DNA of 64,000 nucleotides. It comes from Anaerolineae bacterium (lineage in GTDB: Bacteria; Chloroflexota; Anaerolineae; Anaerolineales; Anaerolineaceae). Shown piece by piece: positions 34,496 to 42,479 of the stretch. The notes beneath the pieces were generated by a model. That model ran no database searches and had not been told where the DNA came from. It was given only the letters and a program-made list of their open reading frames with translations. Every line of letters begins with the position of its first letter. Positions within the stretch are counted from its first letter, which is position 1. A program made the translations under genes and the position numbers. The stretch is from assembly GCA_013314735.1 (NCBI GenBank), contig JABUFD010000001.1:558001-622000 (forward strand), read 5' to 3'.

Positions 34496-36808
34496 ATGGC
34501 TGAAAATCGGCAAACTTATCAAAAGGCAATGAGCCGCGGAAATTCGGCAGCCTGGGACCTGGATTGGGCCAGCGCGGCGGAATTTTACCAGCAGGCCTTG
34601 GATGAATTTCCGGAGAATCCCATGGCGCTGGTCAGTATGGGCCTGGCACTCTATGAACAAAAGAAGTATGATCAGGCGCTGGTATATTACAAAAAAGCAG
34701 CGGTTGCCAACCCGGAAGATCCGGCATCTCCAGAGAAAATTGCCGATATTTTTGAACGCCAGGGCCGCTTGAAGGAAGCTGTTCAATCCATCATCCATGC
34801 TGCTGAGCTGCACCTGAAAGCACATGACGCCCAAAAAGCGATCAGCTGTTATGAACAGGCGATCTCACTCGACCCGGCGAACCTGCATGCCCATACCCGC
34901 CTGGCGTTAATTTTTGAGCGTATGCAAAAGAAAGACCGTGCTGTCCAGGAGTACCTGGCGGCGGCGAGTGTGCTGCAGCGAAGCGGTAACCTAGCCAGGG
35001 CAGCTCAAACGGTCGATCATTGTATTGCCATTGATCCAGAGAACCCTGACGTGATCGCCGCCAGGGATTGTCTAAAAAACCGGCAGATGCTGCCGGAACC
35101 CAGACGTCCCAAGAATGTGAGTGCATCCCTCCGGATGGCTGAGGTGATGGAGCCGAAAAAGGATCCCACGACCAAACAACTGATCCGGACTGATGATACT
35201 CTGCCTGTTGATTATTTCCGCCAAAAGTCACTGGTAGTTCTTGCTTCCTTCCTGTTTGAATCGCCAGCCAGCATTACCTTCACGAACAATAAATCGCATA
35301 GCCTGAGTGAGAGCCAGCGCAATGATGTTTCGGTTCTGCTCAATAAAGCGGTCGATGCCATGACCCACCAGCAGGACCGGGAAGCGGTTGATGCGATGGA
35401 AGCACTGGTGCGGATTGGGGTCAACGAAGGGGCGATTTTTTACAACCTGGGGTGCCTGTTGATCGATACCCAGCCACGAAAAGCTGTTGAATATCTGGAG
35501 CATTGTGTGCGCAGAGATGATTATGCGCTGGGTGCTTTTTTGCTGTTGGGCCGCTTTTTCTACCAGCGGGGTGGCCTGAGCAATTTGCGCCGGGCGGCGA
35601 CCTTTTACATCCGTGCCCTGGGAATCGCAGATTTGTATACGGTCGATACCACCAAACATGCCGCGTTGCGTGAAGCCTATACCCCCATTTTGGATACACC
35701 ACAGCAACTCCAGGATGAAAAAGAACTGAAGAGCTTGTGTGAAACCATAGAAACCCAGGTGAACCGGAAGGATTGGATGCGGTACCTGTCGAAGATTCGG
35801 ACCCAACTGCCGGAAACAGACCCCAAAAATCCGGCACCGCTCAGTGATTTAATGCTGAAAACCAGCAACGGACAGGTGCTGGAGGCCATTGCCTACATCC
35901 AGGGATTGGTTGCAAAGCAGAAGTATGATTCTGCCATGGAAGAGGCTTTTTATGCCTTGAATTTTGCCCCGAGTTATTTACCGCTGCAAATCGAACTCGC
36001 CCGTTTGCTGGCCTTGCGAGATGAAGTCCCTTTGGCAGTACAGAAATACCGACTGATCAGCCGTTTGTATCTGCTGCGAGGCGAACATCGCCAGGGTGCG
36101 CGCATGCTGGAAGAAGCACTGGCACTGGCACCATCAGATTATGCTCTGCGGACCACGCTGATCGAACTGTTGATTGACCAGGAGCGGTTGGAAGATGCCC
36201 TGGGACAGTATTTAAAGCTGGCAGAAACGTATGAGATTTTTGCGAATTTTGACCAGATGCGAAAAGTTTTATTTGATGCCTTGCGCCTGGCGTCAAGGAT
36301 GGATCGGTCGCGTGACTGGAGCCTGCGAATTCTGAACATGATTGCTGATATTGATATGAAGCGATTGGATTGGCACCGTGCCCAACGAGTTTATGAACAG
36401 ATCCGCACCCTTGCGCCAGATGACCCATCGGTGCGGCAGCAGTTGATCGGGGTGCACTACCGTCTGGGGCAGGATCAAAGTGCCGAACACGAAATTGATG
36501 ACTTTATCACGACGGTACGCAACACCCGTCAATTGGAGAGCGGGGTGGAATTCCTCAACGGGTTGATTGAAACCTGGCCGCATAAGTATTTTCTCAGGGT
36601 AAAGTTATCTGAAATTTATGGCAGGCTCAACCGAAAGGAAGAGGCATTGGACCAACTGAACATTGTGGCAAGTGCCTATCTTGATGAAGGAGATACTCCC
36701 AAAACAGTTGAGGTACTCCAACGCATGATGACGATTGACCCGGAACATGCCGGTGAATACCAGCTGGTAATTGACCGGGTTCGCAAACAGGGAAAATTGG
36801 ATGGGTGA
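34496..36808 (+). CDS. Large TPR-repeat protein
   Basis: This 770-residue, largely helical protein has TPR units in the first 190 residues (for example AAEFYQQALDEFPENPMALV, KAISCYEQAISLDPANLHAH) and again from about 455 to the end. A less regular middle region (about 200-300) contains the linker with KKDPTTKQLIRTDD. There is no signal peptide or membrane segment, so it is a cytoplasmic scaffold. It lies between polA and an ECF sigma factor with gaps of 12 and 6 bases, so it may serve either replication/repair or, more likely, the sigma/anti-sigma pathway. The partner is unknown. Confidence 0.8.
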   Translation: MAENRQTYQKAMSRGNSAAWDLDWASAAEFYQQALDEFPENPMALVSMGLALYEQKKYDQALVYYKKAAVANPEDPASPEKIADIFERQGRLKEAVQSIIHAAELHLKAHDAQKAISCYEQAISLDPANLHAHTRLALIFERMQKKDRAVQEYLAAASVLQRSGNLARAAQTVDHCIAIDPENPDVIAARDCLKNRQMLPEPRRPKNVSASLRMAEVMEPKKDPTTKQLIRTDDTLPVDYFRQKSLVVLASFLFESPASITFTNNKSHSLSESQRNDVSVLLNKAVDAMTHQQDREAVDAMEALVRIGVNEGAIFYNLGCLLIDTQPRKAVEYLEHCVRRDDYALGAFLLLGRFFYQRGGLSNLRRAATFYIRALGIADLYTVDTTKHAALREAYTPILDTPQQLQDEKELKSLCETIETQVNRKDWMRYLSKIRTQLPETDPKNPAPLSDLMLKTSNGQVLEAIAYIQGLVAKQKYDSAMEEAFYALNFAPSYLPLQIELARLLALRDEVPLAVQKYRLISRLYLLRGEHRQGARMLEEALALAPSDYALRTTLIELLIDQERLEDALGQYLKLAETYEIFANFDQMRKVLFDALRLASRMDRSRDWSLRILNMIADIDMKRLDWHRAQRVYEQIRTLAPDDPSVRQQLIGVHYRLGQDQSAEHEIDDFITTVRNTRQLESGVEFLNGLIETWPHKYFLRVKLSEIYGRLNRKEEALDQLNIVASAYLDEGDTPKTVEVLQRMMTIDPEHAGEYQLVIDRVRKQGKLDG

Positions 36809-36814
36809 CCTGGA

Positions 36815-37426
36815 ATGGATGAACTGGCGATTATACAACGGGCACAGCAAGGTGACCTGGACGCTTTTAATCAGCTTGTCCTGACCTACCAGTCGCTGGC
36901 ATTTAATGTCGCTTTCCGCATCCTCTCCGATCGGGCTGAGGCGGATGATGCCACGCAAACTGCGTTCATCTCCGCCTTCACAAAAATCGATCATTTTCAG
37001 GGTGGGTCCTTTCGGGCATGGCTGATGCGGATCGTAACCAATGCCTGTTATGATGAACTTCGCCGTAAAAAGAGGCGTCCCACTGTTGAACTGGAACCGA
37101 CCGATCCTGAGAGCGGAGAGGAATTTGACTCACCTTCCTGGCTGGCAGATGACAGTGTATCTCCCGAAGAAGCAGCCGAATTGACGGAGCTGGACCAGGC
37201 GGTGCAGCATTGCCTGGAAAATTTGCCGGAAGATTTCCGGGTTGTGGCAGTGATGGTGGATATCCAGGGAATGGATTACCAGGATGTATGCGAAATTGTC
37301 GGTACCCCGCTGGGCACCATTAAAAGTCGGGTATCGCGTGCCAGGCAGCGTTTGCAGCAGTGCTTGCAACAGTTTCAGGAACTTTTGCCGCTGAAATTTC
37401 GTTTCCAAAGTAACAAGGTGATATGA
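36815..37426 (+). CDS. ECF-type RNA polymerase sigma factor
   Basis: This 203-residue sigma-70-family group 4 factor has region 2 (about 8-75: DLDAFNQLVLTYQSLAFNVAF, DDATQTAFISAFTKI, FRAWLMRIVTNACYDELRRKKR) and region 4 (about 130-190: CLENLPEDFRVVAVMVDIQGMDY, IVGTPLGTIKSRVSRARQRL). They are joined by an acidic linker. It overlaps by ATGA with a membrane protein that looks like its anti-sigma factor, the standard arrangement for envelope-signal ECF systems. Target promoters are unknown; no obvious repeated ECF-type motif is visible upstream of its own operon. Confidence 0.92.
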   Translation: MDELAIIQRAQQGDLDAFNQLVLTYQSLAFNVAFRILSDRAEADDATQTAFISAFTKIDHFQGGSFRAWLMRIVTNACYDELRRKKRRPTVELEPTDPESGEEFDSPSWLADDSVSPEEAAELTELDQAVQHCLENLPEDFRVVAVMVDIQGMDYQDVCEIVGTPLGTIKSRVSRARQRLQQCLQQFQELLPLKFRFQSNKVI

Positions 37427-38379
37427 TGGATACGAAACGGCTCACATACAGGGAATGGCAGCTTCTTTCGGATTTTCTCGATGGTAATTTGTCCGAAACG
37501 AGGAAATTGGAAGTTGTTGAAAAGATGAAATCCGATTCCGGGTTCCAGGAGGCGTATCAGCAATTGGTGTGGACGCGCCACCTGCTGCGTAACGCGCCTG
37601 AACATCGTGTGCCCCATCATTTTACACTCACACGGCAGATGGCAGCTGAAGCACAGGCGACGGCCAGGCCAGTCAACATCACCCGGTTTTCATTGCGTTA
37701 CAGCCTGGCTTCGGGCTTTTTTGCCTTGATCTTCGTGGTTTTATTGGGTGTACGCCTGCTGCCGATGTTTAACCGCACTGCACAGACCGCCATGATGGAA
37801 AGTGTTCCCGCGGCTGAAAGCGAAATGGCGGAAGAGGCTGCCGAAGACACCATGTTGGAAGCGATGGCGCTGCCAGCAGATGCGGAAATTGCGGAGGAAG
37901 AAGCATTGGTGGAAGAGGAGCCCATGATGATGATGGAGGCTCCCGAGTTGGTTGAGGAATACACCCAGACGGCGACCCCGGAGGCCGCACCAACACAAAC
38001 ACCTCAGCCGGAAGGGTTGGGCGGATTTGACGATCCTTCCGGCAGCGGCGGTCAGGCTGCGACTCCAACATCTACGAACACCAGCATTCCAACCCCAACG
38101 CTGACAGAAACAATTCCTCCCACGCTGACACCAGAAGCGGATAGGCCAACGGCGAAGATGGAGGAGGATGAGGCTGGAGGTGATCAGGCAGAAGCTCCCC
38201 AGGCTTTCCTGGAGGAAATGGACACATTGCCAGACCATCCGGAAGATCCGTTTGGCGATACTCAGGGACGGAGAGTGCCCAGGGGCACCAATACCTGGCT
38301 CCAGGTGGGAATCATCAGCAGCGCTGCGATATCCGTCCTGTTTCTCACCCTGGCTTTTGTCCGCAGAAAACACCGTTGA
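37423..38379 (+). CDS. Probable anti-sigma factor, two-TM with acidic Thr/Pro-rich loop
   Basis: This 318-residue protein is coupled to the ECF sigma gene. Residues 5-60 (LTYREWQLLSDFLDGNLSET and following) fit a cytoplasmic anti-sigma domain without a zinc HxxxCxxC motif. A first transmembrane helix is at about 93-113 and a second at about 293-311. The 180 residues between them would lie outside and are highly acidic and Met-rich (EEEPMMMMEAPELVEE), then Thr/Pro-rich and mucin-like. That loop is unusual for a sensor and could be a stalk, a glycosylation zone or a proteolysis site. Function is inferred from position and topology, not from clear homology. Confidence 0.6.
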   Translation: MMDTKRLTYREWQLLSDFLDGNLSETRKLEVVEKMKSDSGFQEAYQQLVWTRHLLRNAPEHRVPHHFTLTRQMAAEAQATARPVNITRFSLRYSLASGFFALIFVVLLGVRLLPMFNRTAQTAMMESVPAAESEMAEEAAEDTMLEAMALPADAEIAEEEALVEEEPMMMMEAPELVEEYTQTATPEAAPTQTPQPEGLGGFDDPSGSGGQAATPTSTNTSIPTPTLTETIPPTLTPEADRPTAKMEEDEAGGDQAEAPQAFLEEMDTLPDHPEDPFGDTQGRRVPRGTNTWLQVGIISSAAISVLFLTLAFVRRKHR

Positions 38380-38392
38380 TTGGATTTTATGG

Positions 38393-38429
38393 TATACTTA
38401 CACCTTGCGCCCAACGGCGCAAGGTGTTT
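38393..38429 (+). promoter_or_regulatory. rplY promoter overlapping a terminator-like hairpin
   Basis: TGG-TATACT (box 38393-38398) is followed by a perfect 12-bp stem (ACACCTTGCGCC 38400-38411 with GGCGCAAGGTGT 38416-38427, loop CAAC) and TTTC. Read-through RNA from the sigma operon forms the whole stem. RNA started at this promoter (about 38405) would keep only seven pairs at its 5' end. Confidence 0.55.
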
Positions 38430-38515
38430 CGTTGATTCCGTAAGGGAAAAATCCAAATTCTATTATGAGCGAGGGTAACCTGAAAGAAGGTGAGAGGCGC
38501 TCGAAGGAAGGTATC

Positions 38516-39169
38516 ATGGAAAAAGTGGTATTACAAGCCACCAAACGTAATGTAACCGGACGTAAGGTCGGTGCGCTGCGGCGTGAGGGGAAACTCCCCG
38601 CAGTGATGTATGGCAGCAAATTCGAGTCAGTGCCGATTTTGCTCGATCTTCACGATGCCACCCTGGCATTGCGTAATGTTTCTTCGTCAACCATTGTCTA
38701 TATCAACCTGGATGGCAAGGAATTTGCGACCCTGGTACAGGACAAGCAGCGCAACTATATCATGGGCAGCCTGATGCACCTGGATTTCCGTGTGGTCGAT
38801 ATGAATGTTGCGGTGAATGTCATGGTTCCCATCGAATTGGTGGGTGAAGCACCTGCGATTCACTCCATGGGTGGTATGTTGATGCATGAAATGATCGAAG
38901 TTGAGGTCCAGGCATTACCCGGTGACCTGCCGGAATCCTTCCAGGTGGATCTCTCCACCCTGGTCGATTACGACGCCAGGATTACTGTGGCTGACCTGAC
39001 GGTTGGTAGCATGGTGACTGTGCTAACAGACCCTGAGCATATTATCGCTTTCGTGGCGCCTTTGGCTGAGGAAGAAGAGGCGGAAGAGGTCGAAGAAGAG
39101 CTGTTCGCCGAAGAATCCACTGAGCCTGAAGTGATCGAAAAAGGCAAGAAGGAAGAAGAAGTCGAATAA
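38516..39169 (+). CDS. rplY: 50S ribosomal protein L25/general stress protein Ctc
   Basis: This is a 5S rRNA-binding protein of the long Ctc type. The 217-residue protein has the L25 domain (KRNVTGRKVGALRREGKLPAV, YGSKFESVPI, DLHDATLALR), then the TL5 C-terminal beta domain (VAVNVMVPIELVGEAPAI, MLMHEMIEVEVQALPGDLPE) and a strongly acidic tail rich in Glu. I start at the ATG at 38516, which has AAGGAAGG upstream; a frame to 38465 adds 17 unlike residues. The usual neighbour pth is absent. Confidence 0.94.
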   Translation: MEKVVLQATKRNVTGRKVGALRREGKLPAVMYGSKFESVPILLDLHDATLALRNVSSSTIVYINLDGKEFATLVQDKQRNYIMGSLMHLDFRVVDMNVAVNVMVPIELVGEAPAIHSMGGMLMHEMIEVEVQALPGDLPESFQVDLSTLVDYDARITVADLTVGSMVTVLTDPEHIIAFVAPLAEEEEAEEVEEELFAEESTEPEVIEKGKKEEEVE

Positions 39170-39195
39170 TATTCGATTTCATGAACCGATATATG

Positions 39196-39226
39196 ATGAG
39201 GGTTGGCACTCACTGCCAACCCTCAT
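39196..39226. terminator. Perfect 13-bp hairpin between convergent genes
   Basis: ATGAGGGTTGGCA (39196-39208) pairs with TGCCAACCCTCAT (39214-39226) around CTCAC. It separates the ends of rplY and the oxidoreductase gene. There is no T-run on either side, so it may be a Rho-aided terminator or an RNA 3' stabiliser. Confidence 0.55.
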
Positions 39227-39229
39227 TGA

Positions 39230-40339
39230 TTAGCCCAATACCTGTTTCACAGCAACTTGCCTGTCTTCTTTCCAGCGGCATCGTGTTCCCTGGTTCATCT
39301 CTTTTGCAAAGCAGCGATTGCATGAAATGCAATCGGCGGTATCTTTTTCCTTGTTTTGGAATTTATGAATCAGGTCTGGTTCACAAATTAATGGCCGGCA
39401 GAGCGATATCATATCTGCATCACCGCTCTGCAAGGTGTCATTCATTTCTGCCAACGAACGGAATCCACCCACACAAAAAACCGGCAGATTGGTGAATTTC
39501 TTTGCCATTCGTGCCCACGGACGAAAATAGGCTTCATCTTTTGGTTTACTGACCGTACTCATGGCGTTGAACCGAAATCCCCCGCTGATTTCAACCCCGT
39601 CAAACCCCCAGCCTTCCAGACGTTCGACCACCCGCATTCCTTCTTCAAGGCTCAACCCTCCGGGGACACCATCCTGTACCCCCAGTTTGATGAAAAGAGG
39701 AAAATGCCCGGTGACCGCGGTTCGTACGGCTTTGGCGACTTCGCTGAGGAAGGTCAGGCGTCGGTCAAATGAACCGCCCCAACGGTCGGTACGGCGGTTC
39801 ACTGCAGGGGAGAGCATTTGGGAGATAAAGTATCCGTGCGCTCCATGCAGCATCATTCCATCGAAACCAGCCTTTTGCACACGCAAGGCGGCTTGCGCAT
39901 AAGCATCTATCAACTGTTCCAATTCATCCGCAGTGATCTCACGGTTATCTGCGGTTGTGTTTCCGTGATCAGCGAAGGCAGATGGTGCGAGGTTGATTGT
40001 GTTTACGCCCATGGCGCATTGTAATCCGCCGAAATTGATCTGCGCAATGATGCGAGCGCTCGTGTGGTGTACCATTTCAACCACATCCTGCAGTACGGGA
40101 ATTACCTCATCATTATCAATCGCGGTCATCTCCGGATGACATTGTCCGCGTCGGTCCACATACATATGTCCAGTCACGATCAAGCCTACACCGCCTTCGG
40201 AGAGCGCCCGGTAATGCCCGGCATACGATGGCGTTGGAATGCCGGTAGTGTCATCCGCCATTCTTTCAGCGGTGGCGCTGCGCATGATCCGATTCTGGAT
40301 TGCCAATTGTTTGATTTGGATCGGGCTATAGATATCCAT
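39230..40339 (-). CDS. Old-Yellow-Enzyme-type NADH:flavin oxidoreductase
   Basis: This 369-residue protein has the FMN-binding TIM barrel of the OYE family. Landmarks are QIKQLAIQNRIMRSATAE, the FMN/substrate motif MLHGAHGYFISQMLSPAVNRRTD, and the phosphate site VFCVGGFRSLAEMNDTL. The C-terminus has CISCNRCF, resembling the start of the cysteine cluster of 2,4-dienoyl-CoA reductase-like members, but the extra NADPH domain is missing. It should reduce activated alkenes. AAAGGATACC precedes the ATG at 40339. The physiological substrate is unknown. Confidence 0.87.
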   Translation of the reverse strand: MDIYSPIQIKQLAIQNRIMRSATAERMADDTTGIPTPSYAGHYRALSEGGVGLIVTGHMYVDRRGQCHPEMTAIDNDEVIPVLQDVVEMVHHTSARIIAQINFGGLQCAMGVNTINLAPSAFADHGNTTADNREITADELEQLIDAYAQAALRVQKAGFDGMMLHGAHGYFISQMLSPAVNRRTDRWGGSFDRRLTFLSEVAKAVRTAVTGHFPLFIKLGVQDGVPGGLSLEEGMRVVERLEGWGFDGVEISGGFRFNAMSTVSKPKDEAYFRPWARMAKKFTNLPVFCVGGFRSLAEMNDTLQSGDADMISLCRPLICEPDLIHKFQNKEKDTADCISCNRCFAKEMNQGTRCRWKEDRQVAVKQVLG

Positions 40340-40435
40340 GAGGTATCCTTTCTGTGTTCATGATATGTGTTGGATGTTCATTTCATCATCATGCACCGGT
40401 TTTGTCAATTCAAAGGCAATTCCTTAAGGTTGTGT

Positions 40436-40441
40436 TACAAT
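40436..40441 (+). promoter_or_regulatory. -10 box of fmt (leaderless)
   Basis: TACAAT with a TGT extension, six bases before the fmt ATG at 40448. There is no Shine-Dalgarno motif. Confidence 0.5.
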
Positions 40442-40447
40442 CCCAGT

Positions 40448-41386
40448 ATGTGCAATCGAGGGAGTCGTGTTGTATTTATGGGTTCGCCTGCTTTCAGTCT
40501 ACCCATCCTGTCCATGCTGGCTGCCGAATTCGATGTGGTTGGCGTGGTTACCCAGCCGGATCGTCCCCGGGGTCGCGGCAAGCATCTGCAACCATCGCCG
40601 GTGAAGGTGCTGGCGCAAGGATTGGGGCTTCCAATAATCCAACCAGCCAAATTGAGAAACGACATCCAGGCAAAAAAGCAACTCGCATCGTGGCAGCCAG
40701 CAGTGATTGTGGTGGCTGCGTTCGGCCAAATTCTGAAAACAGATGTATTAACCCTGCCCACCTTTGGTTGTATCAATGTCCATACCTCGCTGTTACCTCG
40801 CTGGCGGGGAGCTTCACCGATTGAGAGTGCAATCCTGTCCGGCGATACTGTTACAGGGGTTACAATCATGCAGATGGATGAAGGTATGGATACGGGACCG
40901 ATCCTGGCACAACAATCCATAGCCATTGATCCGGAATGGCGGGCGAGTGAACTTGAATCGGCATTATCCAACCTGGGGGCGTCGTTGTTAAAAAAAGTCC
41001 TGCCCGACTATCTCGCCGGGCAGATTTCTCCTGTTCTACAACCTACGGATGGCGCAACCCATGCTCCACTGCTGCGGAAAGAAGACGGGAAGATTGATCC
41101 AGATCAATGTCTTGCGGTTATCATGCGGCAAATTCGGGCGTATTATCCATGGCCTGGGGCCACAATTCCCTTTGGTGGACAACCGCTGAAAATTATCCGA
41201 GCTTCTGGTATTCTTGATGACGGTGCCATTGCTGGCTGCCGTGCGATTCGAGAAAATTTACCGGCCATCGGTTGTGCAGACGGGTGGATTCTCTGCGAAG
41301 AATTACAACCGGCGGGGAGGACAGTGATGTCCGGTTCAGTTTTTCTGCGGGGTTACCGTGCGAAATGGCTGGAGGGACAATTGTAA
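40448..41386 (+). CDS. fmt: Methionyl-tRNA formyltransferase
   Basis: The enzyme formylates Met-tRNAi for translation initiation. In the N-terminal domain VVFMGSPAFSLPIL, QPDRPRGRG, the catalytic region VVAAFGQIL, INVHTSLLPRWRGASPIESAIL (with the active-site His) and MDEGMDTGPIL are present. The C-terminal OB domain follows (about 200-312). The open frame goes back to 40367, but I choose the ATG at 40448 (MCNRGSRVVFMG...), which gives the usual family length and lies six bases after a TACAAT box. No def gene is adjacent. Confidence 0.94.
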   Translation: MCNRGSRVVFMGSPAFSLPILSMLAAEFDVVGVVTQPDRPRGRGKHLQPSPVKVLAQGLGLPIIQPAKLRNDIQAKKQLASWQPAVIVVAAFGQILKTDVLTLPTFGCINVHTSLLPRWRGASPIESAILSGDTVTGVTIMQMDEGMDTGPILAQQSIAIDPEWRASELESALSNLGASLLKKVLPDYLAGQISPVLQPTDGATHAPLLRKEDGKIDPDQCLAVIMRQIRAYYPWPGATIPFGGQPLKIIRASGILDDGAIAGCRAIRENLPAIGCADGWILCEELQPAGRTVMSGSVFLRGYRAKWLEGQL

Positions 41387-41389
41387 ATC

Positions 41390-42463
41390 ATGCCGACGCG
41401 TTCACATCCGAAATTTCGCTTTCTATGTTTTGGGGTGGGGGCGGTAGGAATCTATCTTGGCGTGAGCCTGTTGCAGAACGGGCATTCCGTGGTGTTTGTC
41501 GATCGTCCAGAAAGTGCGGAACTGGTGCGAAAAAAAGGGTTGATGCTGTTCACTGGGGACCGGCGGTATTTTTTTGCCAAACCCGATGTACAACCAACGA
41601 TTGAGGATGCATTAACGCATGGGCCATTCGATGCTGCCATCTTCGCCGTCAAAGGGTACGACACCGACCGGGTTTTACGTTACCTCCAACCGTATCAGGT
41701 CGCTTTGCCTGCATTTGTTTGTATTCAAAATGGCGTTGGTAATGAGGCGAAATTGGTGGACCTGTTCGGTCCTGATAAGGTCATACCAGCCGTGATGACG
41801 ACTTCGGTGCGGCGGTATGAATCGGGTGTCGCGGAAGTGACAGCCAGCCGAGGAATTGGTATTGCCGGAAGGCATCAATTGATAGACGCATTGATCCATG
41901 CATTTAATATGGCTGGCTTGAACGCGCGCCTGTACCATGATCCGGCAAGTATGAAATGGTCAAAGCTGCTTTTAAACCTGATGACGAACGCGAGCTGTGC
42001 CATTCTCCAGATGTCACCCGAAGAGATTATCCGTGATCCCGAACTGCGCATTGTTGACATCCGGGCAATTCAAGAAGGTGTTGATGTCATTAAAAAACAA
42101 GGCTTGAAATTACGAAATCTTCCAGGGTATCCCATCCGGTGGATTAATATGATCATGAGAGATGGTGTGTCCGAGGTGCTGCGTGACAGGATCCTGTCCC
42201 AGATGGTATCAGAAAGTTGGGCTGGCGCGAAACCGTTATTAGCGGTTGACCTGAAACAAGGGAAGACTGAAAGTGAAGTAGAGTGGATTAACGGAGCAGT
42301 GGTACGGCATGGATTACAAAGTGACATTGCGACCCCGGTTAATTACGCCTTGACGCAAATCCTCAAAGGCGTTGCAGCTGGTACGCTCGAAGCTGAGCGG
42401 TTTGCTGGGAATAAAGCAGCATATCTCTCGTATATTTCGAATCAACAAAACCAATGGAAATGA
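41390..42463 (+). CDS. panE: Ketopantoate reductase-family protein
   Basis: The PanE/ApbA family reduces 2-dehydropantoate to pantoate with NADPH for CoA synthesis. The N-terminal Rossmann fold shows FLCFGVGAVGIYLGVSLLQNGH (GxGxxG), with AVKGYDTDRVL and the conserved IQNGVGNE. The C-terminal helical domain has the catalytic Lys region MKWSKLLLNLMTNASCAI and late SEVEWINGAVV (with Glu and Asn). At 357 residues it is about 50 longer than E. coli PanE. It begins four bases after fmt, so it probably shares its transcript. No other pan genes are nearby, so a different 2-oxo acid is possible. Confidence 0.85.
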   Translation: MPTRSHPKFRFLCFGVGAVGIYLGVSLLQNGHSVVFVDRPESAELVRKKGLMLFTGDRRYFFAKPDVQPTIEDALTHGPFDAAIFAVKGYDTDRVLRYLQPYQVALPAFVCIQNGVGNEAKLVDLFGPDKVIPAVMTTSVRRYESGVAEVTASRGIGIAGRHQLIDALIHAFNMAGLNARLYHDPASMKWSKLLLNLMTNASCAILQMSPEEIIRDPELRIVDIRAIQEGVDVIKKQGLKLRNLPGYPIRWINMIMRDGVSEVLRDRILSQMVSESWAGAKPLLAVDLKQGKTESEVEWINGAVVRHGLQSDIATPVNYALTQILKGVAAGTLEAERFAGNKAAYLSYISNQQNQWK

Positions 42464-42479
42464 TCATAGGAGAAACAGG

